From NCBI GenBank assembly GCA_001443495.1, contig LDXR01000014.1, positions 1 to 64,000 of the forward strand: a stretch of DNA of 64,000 bases. The letters are read 5' to 3'. This DNA comes from a candidate division NC10 bacterium CSP1-5 (GTDB lineage Bacteria > Methylomirabilota > Methylomirabilia > Methylomirabilales > CSP1-5). The translations under genes and the position numbers were made by a program. Below the pieces are notes generated by a model, which was not told the DNA's origin, made no database searches, and saw nothing but the letters and a program-made list of their open reading frames with translations. Shown here in pieces: positions 56,500-64,000 of this stretch (position 1 is its first letter; every line of letters starts with the position of its first letter).

Positions 56500-56564
56500 A
56501 GCCGCAATCTGATCCCGATTCCGTTTGACTTTCCCCCGGTCACTTCCCATAATTCCATCCCACT

Positions 56565-57365
56565 ATGCCAATCGCGCCGCCGAGGCGGCTTCATCGGGAA
56601 CGCCTTCGGATTGATAGACTGCCGGTTGCGTACGCTCGCGCGGGGGCGCGATGGCCCCTGTGGCGTGACCGCCTAGTCCTGATTCACGGCAGTGGGTGCA
56701 GCGCCGACTCCTGGCGGTACCAGCTGGACGGCCTCTCCAAAGACTTCGCGGTGGTCGCGGTGGACCTGCCAGGGCATGGCACCTCCGAGCCGGTGAGCGA
56801 CCCATCTATCAAGCGGTACGCCCTGACGGTGAAAGGGCTGCTCCAACGAGTTGGAAGAAGAAAGGTCTTTTTGGCGGGCCACTCGATGGGCGGGGCCGTT
56901 GCGCTCCAGGTCGCCCTGGAACATCCGGAGCTACTCAAGGGCGTGATCCTCGTCGCAACGGCGGCCTACCTTGATATGCTGGCGCTCACGCCCAACATGC
57001 TCCTGTGGGCGGCGGCCACCATTCCGCATAAGTTCAAGGGGATGTTCTTCTCGAGTCTGGTCACGAAGGAGGCACTGGCCATGGCGCGAGATGATGTCCG
57101 GCGCTGCAGCCTGGAGACGATCCTGGGCGATTTCGCCGCCTGCCGCAACTTTGATTTCAGGGGTCAGCTCAAAGGGCTCAAGCTGCCAACGCTGATCCTG
57201 TGCGGGAGCGAAGACCGGATGACGCCGGTCCGTCACTCCAAGCGTCTACATCAAGAGATATCCGGATCCACTCTGAGGGTGATCGAGAAGGGAGGGCACA
57301 TGCTCCCCCTTGAAGCACCGAAAGAGGTCAACGCCGCCATCCGGGAGTTCATCCGAAGGGTCTAG
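56565..57365 (+). CDS. Alpha/beta hydrolase
   Basis: A 266-residue alpha/beta-hydrolase fold protein. LVLIHGSGCSADSW is the oxyanion loop, VVAVDLPGHGTS, the elbow LAGHSMGGAVAL with the Ser nucleophile, LPTLILCGSEDRMTPVR with the acid, and EKGGHMLPLEAP with the final His: the full triad is intact. It resembles carboxylesterase/MhpC-type enzymes. It ends 21 nt before the convergent subtilase gene. Substrate unknown. Confidence 0.85.
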   Translation: MPIAPPRRLHRERLRIDRLPVAYARAGARWPLWRDRLVLIHGSGCSADSWRYQLDGLSKDFAVVAVDLPGHGTSEPVSDPSIKRYALTVKGLLQRVGRRKVFLAGHSMGGAVALQVALEHPELLKGVILVATAAYLDMLALTPNMLLWAAATIPHKFKGMFFSSLVTKEALAMARDDVRRCSLETILGDFAACRNFDFRGQLKGLKLPTLILCGSEDRMTPVRHSKRLHQEISGSTLRVIEKGGHMLPLEAPKEVNAAIREFIRRV

Positions 57366-57386
57366 GGCCGACGTGGGTCGTGACTG

Positions 57387-58700
57387 CTATTTCGATCTCT
57401 TCTTCGGCTTGAGCCTCAGGGCCTTGACGGCCGACGCCGCGTCGATGACCCCATAGCCTAGGTCGTAGTCCCAGCCGTTGCCCTCCAGATCGCGGGTGGT
57501 GCGCTGCAGCAGACCCTTCAACTGGGCGGGGCCGAGCTTCTTGGTGGAGACCTTCTGGCGAATTGCACCAGCCACCCCGGCAGCGACCGGGGATGCAGCC
57601 GACGTTCCACCATCGGCCGGGTAGACCCCAGAGCCCCGGAAGTGGCTGTAGGCTGCGAGATCGGGCTTACGATTATACAGCCCTCCCGGCCCCTGGGACG
57701 AGTAGCCCAACCGGCGATCGGTCACGGTCACGGCGGCCACGGTCACCACGTCGGGATGCGAGTTTGCGCCATGGATGCTCGCTCCAGGGCCGGTGTCCCC
57801 GGTGCCACACCGGCCATCAGGGCATTCGGCGCCACAGTTGCCCGCCGCAAAGAAGACGTCTGCGCCCGCCGCCACCAGGCTGGCCACGATCTGGTTGAAG
57901 GGGTGCTCTGGATTGGCGCTATAGTTCTCGGGCGAGCCGATGGGCGCGTCTTCGGAGCGATCGAACATGCCCCAACTGTTGTTGACGACCAACGGACCGG
58001 GCTCGCGGTCCAGCTGATCCCTGAGGTCAGCGAAGGCAGCGATGGCATCCGACAGAAACGCGGTCCAGGTCCCGGCCTGAGACTGAAGCAGGGCGTAGTC
58101 GAGGATGCGCGCCTCAGGGGACGCGATGCGGACGTCATGGGCCACCATCGTCCCATGATCCGGAGGCGTAGAGCCTGGCACGTACCCCGGAAAGGGGGCC
58201 CAGCCCCCGGCGACCGGGATGCGGCTGCCATCGATGCCGGTGTCCACCACCGCCACACGCACCCGCCGTCCGGTGAGGCCTACGCGGCGCAATATCGCAA
58301 CCCCCAACTTGCGGGCCACGTCGCGGTCACTGCCGATCGGGCGGTCACCGCAGTAGGGGGCAGGAAAGGGGGCAACCGAGGGATCGGCGAACACCCCGAC
58401 CACATCCTGCGCGCGGTCGTGGCGGAGGCGTGCGATGGCGTCTTCGTCCTCGAACTCACACCGCACGCTATACATGGTGACCGCCTCAACGTCGCCATAA
58501 TTGAAGCCTCGGGCGGCGGGGCGTTCCGCGGCAGGGCCAATCCGACCCAGGATCCGAACCGGATGGTATCTCTCATCGAACACCATCCCGCTGACTTTGA
58601 TCGCGGTCTCAAGCAGGGAACCGACCAGGGCAAACGATCGGCGGCCCCACGCCTGCTGCAATGGCTTCCGGCTCCGGAGTAACACGATGCGGCGATGCAC
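57387..58700 (-). CDS. Subtilase family (S8) serine protease
   Basis: A 437-residue subtilisin-like protease with an intact triad: D153 (VAVVDTGIDGS), H182 (PPDHGTMVAHD), S367 (DGGTSAASPVAAG), plus the oxyanion Asn N288 (FFAAGNCG). No signal peptide is evident, so it is either cytoplasmic or exported in an unusual way. Residues about 65-110 (DVEAVTMYSVRCEFEDEDAIARL) could be a propeptide-like domain. A gene for a separate small propeptide-like protein lies just upstream on the same strand. The C-terminus ends in a basic tail (RLKPKKRSK). Confidence 0.9.
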   Translation of the reverse strand: MHRRIVLLRSRKPLQQAWGRRSFALVGSLLETAIKVSGMVFDERYHPVRILGRIGPAAERPAARGFNYGDVEAVTMYSVRCEFEDEDAIARLRHDRAQDVVGVFADPSVAPFPAPYCGDRPIGSDRDVARKLGVAILRRVGLTGRRVRVAVVDTGIDGSRIPVAGGWAPFPGYVPGSTPPDHGTMVAHDVRIASPEARILDYALLQSQAGTWTAFLSDAIAAFADLRDQLDREPGPLVVNNSWGMFDRSEDAPIGSPENYSANPEHPFNQIVASLVAAGADVFFAAGNCGAECPDGRCGTGDTGPGASIHGANSHPDVVTVAAVTVTDRRLGYSSQGPGGLYNRKPDLAAYSHFRGSGVYPADGGTSAASPVAAGVAGAIRQKVSTKKLGPAQLKGLLQRTTRDLEGNGWDYDLGYGVIDAASAVKALRLKPKKRSK

Positions 58701-58802
58701 CTTTCTCCTCCCAGCGTCAATGAATCACGATGGCGATGGGTCAACGACTGTCTTGTGCACCTCGTTGTCCCGTGGGTCGTTGTGTACGCGAACCAGATTC
58801 CG

Positions 58803-59063
58803 CTACCGGGACAGCGGCTGCTGGCGGGTATCGGCAAAGAAACGGATCCCGGGGATCTGCTCGGCTTTCGATCGCGCCTCGGGCGTGGCCGTTCCGCGCA
58901 CCACGTACCGCCCGAGCTTCGGGTCAATCAGAACAGGCCCGTAGCTGCTGTCGAGTTCGATGCCTGTCGCTCCGAGGAGGTCGTGGACCGCCGCCATGTC
59001 AAGCCTCTGGCCCGGCCGGTCCACTTGGATGATGAAACGCGTGACAGATTGGGGTTGATGCAT
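58803..59063 (-). CDS. Small protein resembling a subtilase propeptide/I9 inhibitor
   Basis: An 86-residue protein encoded about 100 nt before the subtilase. VTRFIIQVDRPGQRLDMAAVHDLL, TGIELDSSYGPVLIDPKLGRYVVRGTATPEARSKAEQIPGIRFFAD has the strand-helix-strand-strand-helix-strand pattern of I9-type propeptides, ending with the usual GI-x-F-x-D strand. Propeptides are normally fused to subtilisins; a separate gene would act in trans as chaperone or inhibitor. The longest frame extends 25 codons upstream; the ATG before HQPQSV is preferred. The fold is inferred from pattern and context. Confidence 0.5.
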   Translation of the reverse strand: MHQPQSVTRFIIQVDRPGQRLDMAAVHDLLGATGIELDSSYGPVLIDPKLGRYVVRGTATPEARSKAEQIPGIRFFADTRQQPLSR

Positions 59064-59082
59064 CGCCCTGACGTGTCGCTTC

Positions 59083-59268
59083 TCAGACCAACCAATACAT
59101 ATACAGAAATTCGCCCCTCCGCGACGCAATACACTCAATCGCGGTGCAGGGGTCGAGGTACGAGGTTTGGGGAGGGGGTTCGGGCTTGGGGGGCCGGGGA
59201 CCGTTCTTCACGCCACAGGCCGAGAGGAACCACACGACCACAAGGAGGACGATGATGACAGCCCTCAT
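59083..59268 (-). CDS. LptM-like small lipoprotein
   Basis: A 61-residue lipoprotein precursor. The signal peptide MRAVIIVLLVVVWFLSAC ends with the lipobox LSAC; CGVKNGPRPPKPEPPP resembles the mature start of LptM/YifL (CGxKGPxxxP), which supports assembly of the LPS translocon LptD. The gene overlaps the argH stop (ATGA), and argH-lptM adjacency is typical. The C-terminal tail (about 25 residues with two further Cys) is longer than usual. It indicates an outer membrane. Confidence 0.65.
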   Translation of the reverse strand: MRAVIIVLLVVVWFLSACGVKNGPRPPKPEPPPQTSYLDPCTAIECIASRRGEFLYMYWLV

Positions 59269-60665
59269 TTCTTTCCCATTTCCTTCTTGAGTTCGGCCCG
59301 GATCACTTGAATGGCCTTGCGCACCTGCTTCGGGGCCGTCCCCCCCACGACTGCCCGTCGGTGCAGCGAGGCATCGAGAGCGATATAGGTGTAGAATCCT
59401 GCGTCAAAAAGGGGGGAATAGCGCGAGAGCTCCTCCCGGGAAAGCTCTTCCAATCGCTTTCGCTGCTCGATGCAGTACCGCACGATCTTGCCGACGACCT
59501 CATGGGCCCGGCGAAAGGGAAGTCCCTTGCTCACGAGGTAGTCTGCGGCATCAGTGGCATTCAAGAATCCCTCTTCCGTCGCCTGCCGCATGCGATCGGC
59601 ATTCACCCGAAGGCCCCGGAGCAACGGGGCGAGGACTTGTAGCGTCCCGCGCAGTGTATCTACCGCATCAAACACCCGTTCCTTGTCCTCCTGGAGATCC
59701 CGGTTGTAGCTCAAGGGAAGCCCTTTCATGGCGGTCAGGAGTGCAATCAGGTCGCCAAAGACCCGCCCCGTCTTCCCCCGGGCCAATTCGGCGACATCCG
59801 GGTTCTTCTTCTGGGGCATCAGGCTCGACCCCGTGGCAAACGCCTCCGGGATATCGACGAAGCCAAATTCCGTCGACGCCCACAGGATGATCTCCTCGCA
59901 GAGACGAGACAGGTGCATCATCGTGATGCTGGAGGCCGCCAGAAACTCCACGGCAAAGTCCCGATCCGAGACGGCATCGACGCTGTTTCGCGAGACCTCG
60001 GGAAACCCCAGCTCCTCTGCGAGCGCGGCCCGGTCGATCGCATAGGCGGTCCCCGCCAACGCCCCGGAGCCGAGGGGCATGACGGTGACGCGCTGAAGAC
60101 CATCGCGGAATCTCGCCCCATCGCGACGGAGCATCTCAACATAGGCCAGCAGGTGATGGGCCCAGAGGAGCGGCTGGGCCCGCTGCAGGTGCGTGTAGCC
60201 CGGCATGATCACATCCAAGTGCGTCTCGGCCTGGTCCAACAGGGCCTCCTGCAGTGCACGGATCTCGCGCACGATCTCACCGGTCTCGGCCCTGAGATAC
60301 AGACGGAGATCGAGCGCCACCTGCTCGTTCCGGCTCCGGCCGGTGTGCAGCTTGCCCCCCACCTCGCCGATCTTTTCAATCAGCCGCCCTTCAATATACA
60401 TATGGATGTCTTCATGGGCGGGATCGGGGTCGAGCCGCCCTTTATCCAGCTCCTTCTTGATCTCTTCGAGGCCCCGAATGATTCGCCCCGCCTCGACGCC
60501 GGTCAGGACGCCCGCCTTCATCAACGCGCGGGCGTAGGCGATCGATCCCTGCACATCATATGGGTACAGACGCCAATCGAAGGAGATCGAGGCCGTATAC
60601 GCCTCGACCTGCGTATCGGTCCCCTCCCCGAACCGGCCTCCCCACGCCTTCTTGGTCTTGCCCAT
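59265..60665 (-). CDS. argH: Argininosuccinate lyase ArgH
   Basis: A 466-residue fumarase/aspartase superfamily enzyme, cleaving argininosuccinate to arginine and fumarate. WGGRFGEGTD, SIAYARAL, DPDPAHEDIHMYIEGRLIE, TGRSRNEQVALDLRLYLR, GYTHLQRAQPLLWAHHLLAY, SSITMMHLSRLCEEIILW and the signature GSSLMPQKKNPD (about 280) are present. 2 nt after argG. Confidence 0.97.
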   Translation of the reverse strand: MGKTKKAWGGRFGEGTDTQVEAYTASISFDWRLYPYDVQGSIAYARALMKAGVLTGVEAGRIIRGLEEIKKELDKGRLDPDPAHEDIHMYIEGRLIEKIGEVGGKLHTGRSRNEQVALDLRLYLRAETGEIVREIRALQEALLDQAETHLDVIMPGYTHLQRAQPLLWAHHLLAYVEMLRRDGARFRDGLQRVTVMPLGSGALAGTAYAIDRAALAEELGFPEVSRNSVDAVSDRDFAVEFLAASSITMMHLSRLCEEIILWASTEFGFVDIPEAFATGSSLMPQKKNPDVAELARGKTGRVFGDLIALLTAMKGLPLSYNRDLQEDKERVFDAVDTLRGTLQVLAPLLRGLRVNADRMRQATEEGFLNATDAADYLVSKGLPFRRAHEVVGKIVRYCIEQRKRLEELSREELSRYSPLFDAGFYTYIALDASLHRRAVVGGTAPKQVRKAIQVIRAELKKEMGKK

Positions 60666-60667
60666 CG

Positions 60668-61879
60668 CTACTTTTTCCCTCGCCGCCGCATGGCTTTGAG
60701 GCGCAATCGCAGGGCATTCAGCCGGATGAACCCTCCGGCGTCCTTCTGGTCGTACACCCGATCGGCCTCGAAGGTCGCCATAGCGGCATCGTACAGGGAG
60801 ACAGGGGACTTTCTTCCCACCACGATGCAGGTGCCTTTGAAGAGTTTGAGGCGCGCGGTCCCGGTCACGTGCTTCTGGGTCTCGTCGATCATCCGCTTCA
60901 GGACTTCCATCTCGGGCGAATACCAGTACCCGTAATACACCAGCTCGGCAAAGCGAGGGATCAGTGCATCTCTCAGGTGCATGACCTCGCGATCCATGGT
61001 GATCGATTCCACCGCCCGATGGGCCACCTGCAGCACCGTGCCACCGGGCGTCTCATAGACCCCCCGGGACTTCATCCCCACGTACCGGTTCTCGACGAGA
61101 TCCACCCGACCGACGCCGTGCTTGCCCGCGACCTCGTTCAGCGTCGCAAGGAGCTTCGCCGGCGAAAGCCTCCGTCCATTCACGGCGACGGGGAGCCCCT
61201 CGGTAAAGCCGATCTCGACATAGGTTGAATGGTCAGGAGCCTTCTCCGGAGCAACGGTCAGGGTGAACATCTCCTGGGGCGGCTCTCGCCACGGATCCTC
61301 GAGCACGCCTCCCTCAAAGCTGATGTGAAAAAGGTTCCGGTCAGTCGAGTACGGCTTTTCCATCGTCACAGGGATCGCAATGCCATGCCGCCTCGCATAG
61401 TCGATCAGGTCAGAGCGGGATCTGAGGTCCCACTCCCGCCACGGGGCGATGACCCGGATCGCGGGATCCAGCGCCATATAGGTCAACTCGAACCGCACCT
61501 GGTCATTCCCTTTTCCGGTGGCCCCGTGGGCGACCGCATCCGCCCTCTCCCGTCGGGCGATCTCGATCTGACTCTTGGCGATCAGGGGGCGAGCCATAGA
61601 GGTGCCGAGCAGATATCCTCCCTCATACACGGCGTTCGCCTTCAAGCACGGAAAGACGAAGTCCCGGACAAACTCCTCTTTCAGATCTTCGATGACCACC
61701 TTGCGCGCCCCGGTCTTCACGGCCTTCTCTCTCACCCGTTCGAGCTCCTCGCCCTGACCCAAATCGGCGCAGTAGGCGACGACCTCGCACCGGTAGGTCT
61801 TGATGAGCCAGTGCAGGATCACCGAGGTGTCGAGCCCCCCGCTATAGGCCAGCACCACTTTTCTGATCTGCTGCGTCAT
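60668..61879 (-). CDS. argG: Argininosuccinate synthase ArgG
   Basis: A 403-residue ATP-dependent synthase joining citrulline and aspartate. [18 protein letters not shown] is the PP-loop; [76 protein letters not shown] and [25 protein letters not shown] are diagnostic. About 30 nt after argF. Confidence 0.97.
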   Translation of the reverse strand: MTQQIRKVVLAYSGGLDTSVILHWLIKTYRCEVVAYCADLGQGEELERVREKAVKTGARKVVIEDLKEEFVRDFVFPCLKANAVYEGGYLLGTSMARPLIAKSQIEIARRERADAVAHGATGKGNDQVRFELTYMALDPAIRVIAPWREWDLRSRSDLIDYARRHGIAIPVTMEKPYSTDRNLFHISFEGGVLEDPWREPPQEMFTLTVAPEKAPDHSTYVEIGFTEGLPVAVNGRRLSPAKLLATLNEVAGKHGVGRVDLVENRYVGMKSRGVYETPGGTVLQVAHRAVESITMDREVMHLRDALIPRFAELVYYGYWYSPEMEVLKRMIDETQKHVTGTARLKLFKGTCIVVGRKSPVSLYDAAMATFEADRVYDQKDAGGFIRLNALRLRLKAMRRRGKK

Positions 61880-61912
61880 ATCTCGTCCACGATCAAATCA
61901 CGGCGCTGCTTC

Positions 61913-62851
61913 TTACTCTCTTGAGCTTGACCGCCCCAAGAGGGCTGCCAGGATCGCCTTCTGGACATGGAGACGGTTTTCCGCCTGATCCAGAATGATG
62001 GAGTGCGGTCCGTCCATCACTTCATCGGTGATCTCTTCGCCCCGATGGGCCGGGAGGCAGTGCATGACCAACACATCCTCCTGCGCGAGGTCCACCAGGG
62101 CCTGATTGACCTGGAAACCTTGAAACTCCTGCTTCCGGCGACTTCCCTCTTCCTCCTGCCCCATGCTCACCCATACATCCGTGTAGAGGACATCCGCACC
62201 CTCGGAGGCCCGGGCGGGGTCGTGAATGATCTCGAGCCGCGCCCGAGTCGCCGCAGCCTCTTCCCGCGCCTTCGCCACCACGTCCCGGTTCGGTGCGTAC
62301 CCCTTGGGGCACGCCACGGTGAGATCGACCCCCATCTTCGCCGCCCCGTAGAGCCAGGAATGGCAGACATTATTGCCATCGCCGATGAAGGCGACCCGGA
62401 GACCCGCAAGGTTGCCCCGCTTCTCCTTCAAGGTGAAGAGGTCGCTGAGCGCCTGGCAGGGATGGGTGAGATCGGTCAGCCCGTTGATCACCGGGACCGT
62501 CGCGTGCTGCGCCAGTTGCTCCACGGTGGCATGGTTGAAGGTGCGCGCGACGATCCCATCCACCCATCGCGAGAGATTCTTCGCGGCATCCTCGACGGTC
62601 TCCCGCGCCCCCAAACGGATGTCCTGCGGAGCCAGATAGATCGCATGCCCCCCCAACTGGGTCATCGCCACCTCGAAGGTCACCCGCGTTCGGAGCGACG
62701 GCTTCTCGAAGATCAGGGCTAATGTCCTGGCCGGCAACAGGGGGTGGGGTATCTGCTGGTGAAGCCGTTGCTTGAGATCCGTCGCCAGATCGAAGAACCC
62801 CTCGATCTCTCCTCGGGTCAGATCGCGGATGGAAATGAGGTTTCGCTTCAC
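61913..62851 (-). CDS. argF: Ornithine carbamoyltransferase ArgF
   Basis: A 312-residue transcarbamoylase. The carbamoyl-phosphate loop is EKPSLRTRVTFEVAM; GHAIYLAPQDIRLGARE, VARTFNHATVEQLA, NGLTDLTHPCQALSDLFTL, FIGDGNNVCHSWL, DVWVSMGQEEE and VMHCLPAHRGEEI are the expected sites. Its start overlaps the argD stop (ATGA). Confidence 0.97.
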   Translation of the reverse strand: MKRNLISIRDLTRGEIEGFFDLATDLKQRLHQQIPHPLLPARTLALIFEKPSLRTRVTFEVAMTQLGGHAIYLAPQDIRLGARETVEDAAKNLSRWVDGIVARTFNHATVEQLAQHATVPVINGLTDLTHPCQALSDLFTLKEKRGNLAGLRVAFIGDGNNVCHSWLYGAAKMGVDLTVACPKGYAPNRDVVAKAREEAAATRARLEIIHDPARASEGADVLYTDVWVSMGQEEEGSRRKQEFQGFQVNQALVDLAQEDVLVMHCLPAHRGEEITDEVMDGPHSIILDQAENRLHVQKAILAALLGRSSSRE

Positions 62852-64000
62852 GCGGTCACCTCCTGGAGGACCTTATCCAGGATGCCGGCCGCCGCTCGCA
62901 CCTCTTCCTCACTCACGATGAGGGGCGGCGCAAACCGGATGACCTTTTCACCCGCATTGCTCAACAGGAGTCCCGCTTCGAGACACCGGTTCAGGACCGG
63001 TCTCACCTCTCGATCGAGCTCCATGCCGATCAGCAGCCCCTTCCCCCGCACGGCCTTCACCGCGGCATGGCGGGCCTGGACGGTCTGAAGCTCCTGCAGT
63101 ACTCGCCCGCCCATCTCGCCCGCCCGGGCGACAAGCCCCTGTTCCAGGATCGTCGTGAGCGTCGCAATGGCAGCCGCAGTAACCAACGGATTTCCCCCGA
63201 ATGTCGCGGCATGGGTCCCGGGGGTGAAGCTCGCCGCCACCACTTCGGTCGCCAGCATGGCCCCAATCGGAACCCCGCCGCCCAGGGCCTTGGCCAGCGT
63301 CATGATGTCCGGTGGAGCCCCCCAGTGTTCGTACGCAAAGAGGCGGCCGGTCCGGCCGATGCCGGTCTGGACCTCGTCGAAGATCAGGAGGGCCCCCGAC
63401 TCATCGCAGAGCTTCCGAAGTCCCTGAAGATACCCGGCCGACGGGACACGGATTCCCCCTTCTCCCTGAATCGGCTCGACCAGGATGGCCGCGGTTGCGG
63501 GACCGACAGTCCGCTCGACCGCTGCCAGATCATCGAAGGGGACATACCGGATGCCGGGAAGGAGCGGCTCAAAGCCTTGCTGATACTTGGTCTGGGCCGT
63601 GGCGGTCACGGTGGCCATCGTCCGCCCGTGGAAGCCGCCCTCCATGGTGATGATCTCGACCCGCTCTCGACTGCCGCCGTCCTTGGCGTACTTCCGGGCC
63701 AGCTTGATGGCCGCCTCGTTGGCCTCGGCGCCGCTGTTACAAAAGAAGACCCGATCGGCAAAGGAGTGCTGGCACAGGAGTTCAGCCAGGCGGATCTGGG
63801 GAGTGACGTGATAGAGGTTGCTGACGTGCAGCAGCGTTGCCGCTTGAGATGTGACAGCCTGGACAATGGCCGGATGGCAGTGGCCCAGGGCGCAGACGGC
63901 GATCCCGGCGACGAAGTCGAGATACTCCTTCCCCTCCACATCCCAGACCCGACACCCCTCCCCCCGCTCGAGGACTACCGGGAATCGGGCATAGGTATTG
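62848..64000 (-). CDS. argD: Acetylornithine aminotransferase ArgD (5' end outside window)
   Basis: A class III PLP aminotransferase, 384 residues visible; the window edge cuts the N-terminus (the visible part starts NTYARFPVVLERGEGCRVWD, close to the family start, so about 10-20 residues are missing). FCNSGAEANEAAIKLARK, GGFHGRTMATVTATAQ, IFDEVQTGIGRTGRLFAYE, PLP Lys in TLAKALGGGVPIGAM, and THAATFGGNPLVTAAA are diagnostic. It converts N-acetylglutamate semialdehyde to N-acetylornithine. First visible gene of argD-argF-argG-argH. Confidence 0.95.
   Translation of the reverse strand, partial: NTYARFPVVLERGEGCRVWDVEGKEYLDFVAGIAVCALGHCHPAIVQAVTSQAATLLHVSNLYHVTPQIRLAELLCQHSFADRVFFCNSGAEANEAAIKLARKYAKDGGSRERVEIITMEGGFHGRTMATVTATAQTKYQQGFEPLLPGIRYVPFDDLAAVERTVGPATAAILVEPIQGEGGIRVPSAGYLQGLRKLCDESGALLIFDEVQTGIGRTGRLFAYEHWGAPPDIMTLAKALGGGVPIGAMLATEVVAASFTPGTHAATFGGNPLVTAAAIATLTTILEQGLVARAGEMGGRVLQELQTVQARHAAVKAVRGKGLLIGMELDREVRPVLNRCLEAGLLLSNAGEKVIRFAPPLIVSEEEVRAAAGILDKVLQEVTA

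Noticed and set aside
1-64000. tRNA, rRNA or transposase genes
   Set aside because: No tRNA T-loop/CCA pattern with cloverleaf potential was seen in the spacers, no rRNA-like sequence and no transposase frame or terminal inverted repeats.

Overview
The window looks like a chromosomal segment of an uncultured, fairly high-GC Gram-negative bacterium. Peptidoglycan is the meso-diaminopimelate type (MurE carries DNPR), lysine is made through LL-diaminopimelate aminotransferase, a small LptM-like lipoprotein follows argH, and promoters are sigma70-like with 17-bp spacers. A crotonyl-CoA carboxylase/reductase-like gene, an oxalate/formate-type transporter, paired family III CoA-transferases and a divergent malate synthase suggest organic-acid or C2/C4-CoA metabolism. 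An NC10/Methylomirabilota or Rokubacteria affiliation fits but is an inference. No tRNA, rRNA, CRISPR array or insertion sequence was recognised.

Layout. 1-3.2 kb (minus): ccr-like gene (cut by the left edge), OFA transporter with a possible RNA switch in its leader, and a small membrane/CxxC protein. 3.5-12.5 kb (plus): an accessory island. It holds an E2-like protein with HPHV...CLGN, a JAMM (JAB) peptidase with a complete metal site, an alpha/beta hydrolase, two paralogues resembling the prokaryotic E2 family D, a beta-grasp ubiquitin-like protein between them with its own promoter, several unrecognised small proteins, a helical-repeat protein split by an apparent frameshift, a seven-TPR protein and an orphan nucleotidyltransferase. 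No E1/ThiF is visible. This is the main candidate for an undescribed system.

12.6-52.6 kb (minus, about 40 kb without a strand switch): three U32-family proteins; a CoA-ligase/CoA-transferase cluster between two IclR regulators; fsa-type transaldolase, yggS and pgeF; the dcw cluster in transcription order mraZ-STAS-rsmH-ftsL-ftsI-murE-murF-mraY-murD-ftsW-murG-murC-murB-ftsQ-ftsA-ftsZ, with MraZ boxes before mraZ; and lysA-dapA-dapB-dapL-folK-dNK-panB-panC-panD. 52.8-57.4 kb (plus): malate synthase-like protein, isoprenylcysteine methyltransferase-like membrane protein, alpha/beta hydrolase. 57.4-64 kb (minus): subtilase with a separately encoded propeptide-like protein, then argD-argF-argG-argH-lptM (argD cut by the right edge).

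Many spacers carry arrays of about 7 bp period, often with a second arm in inverted orientation. Unit sequences differ between loci but the design is the same. They touch start or stop codons of murC, murD, murF, murE, panB, pgeF, folK and a U32 gene. Wherever the longest reading frame ran into such an array, the start was moved inward to the codon with the better ribosome binding site.
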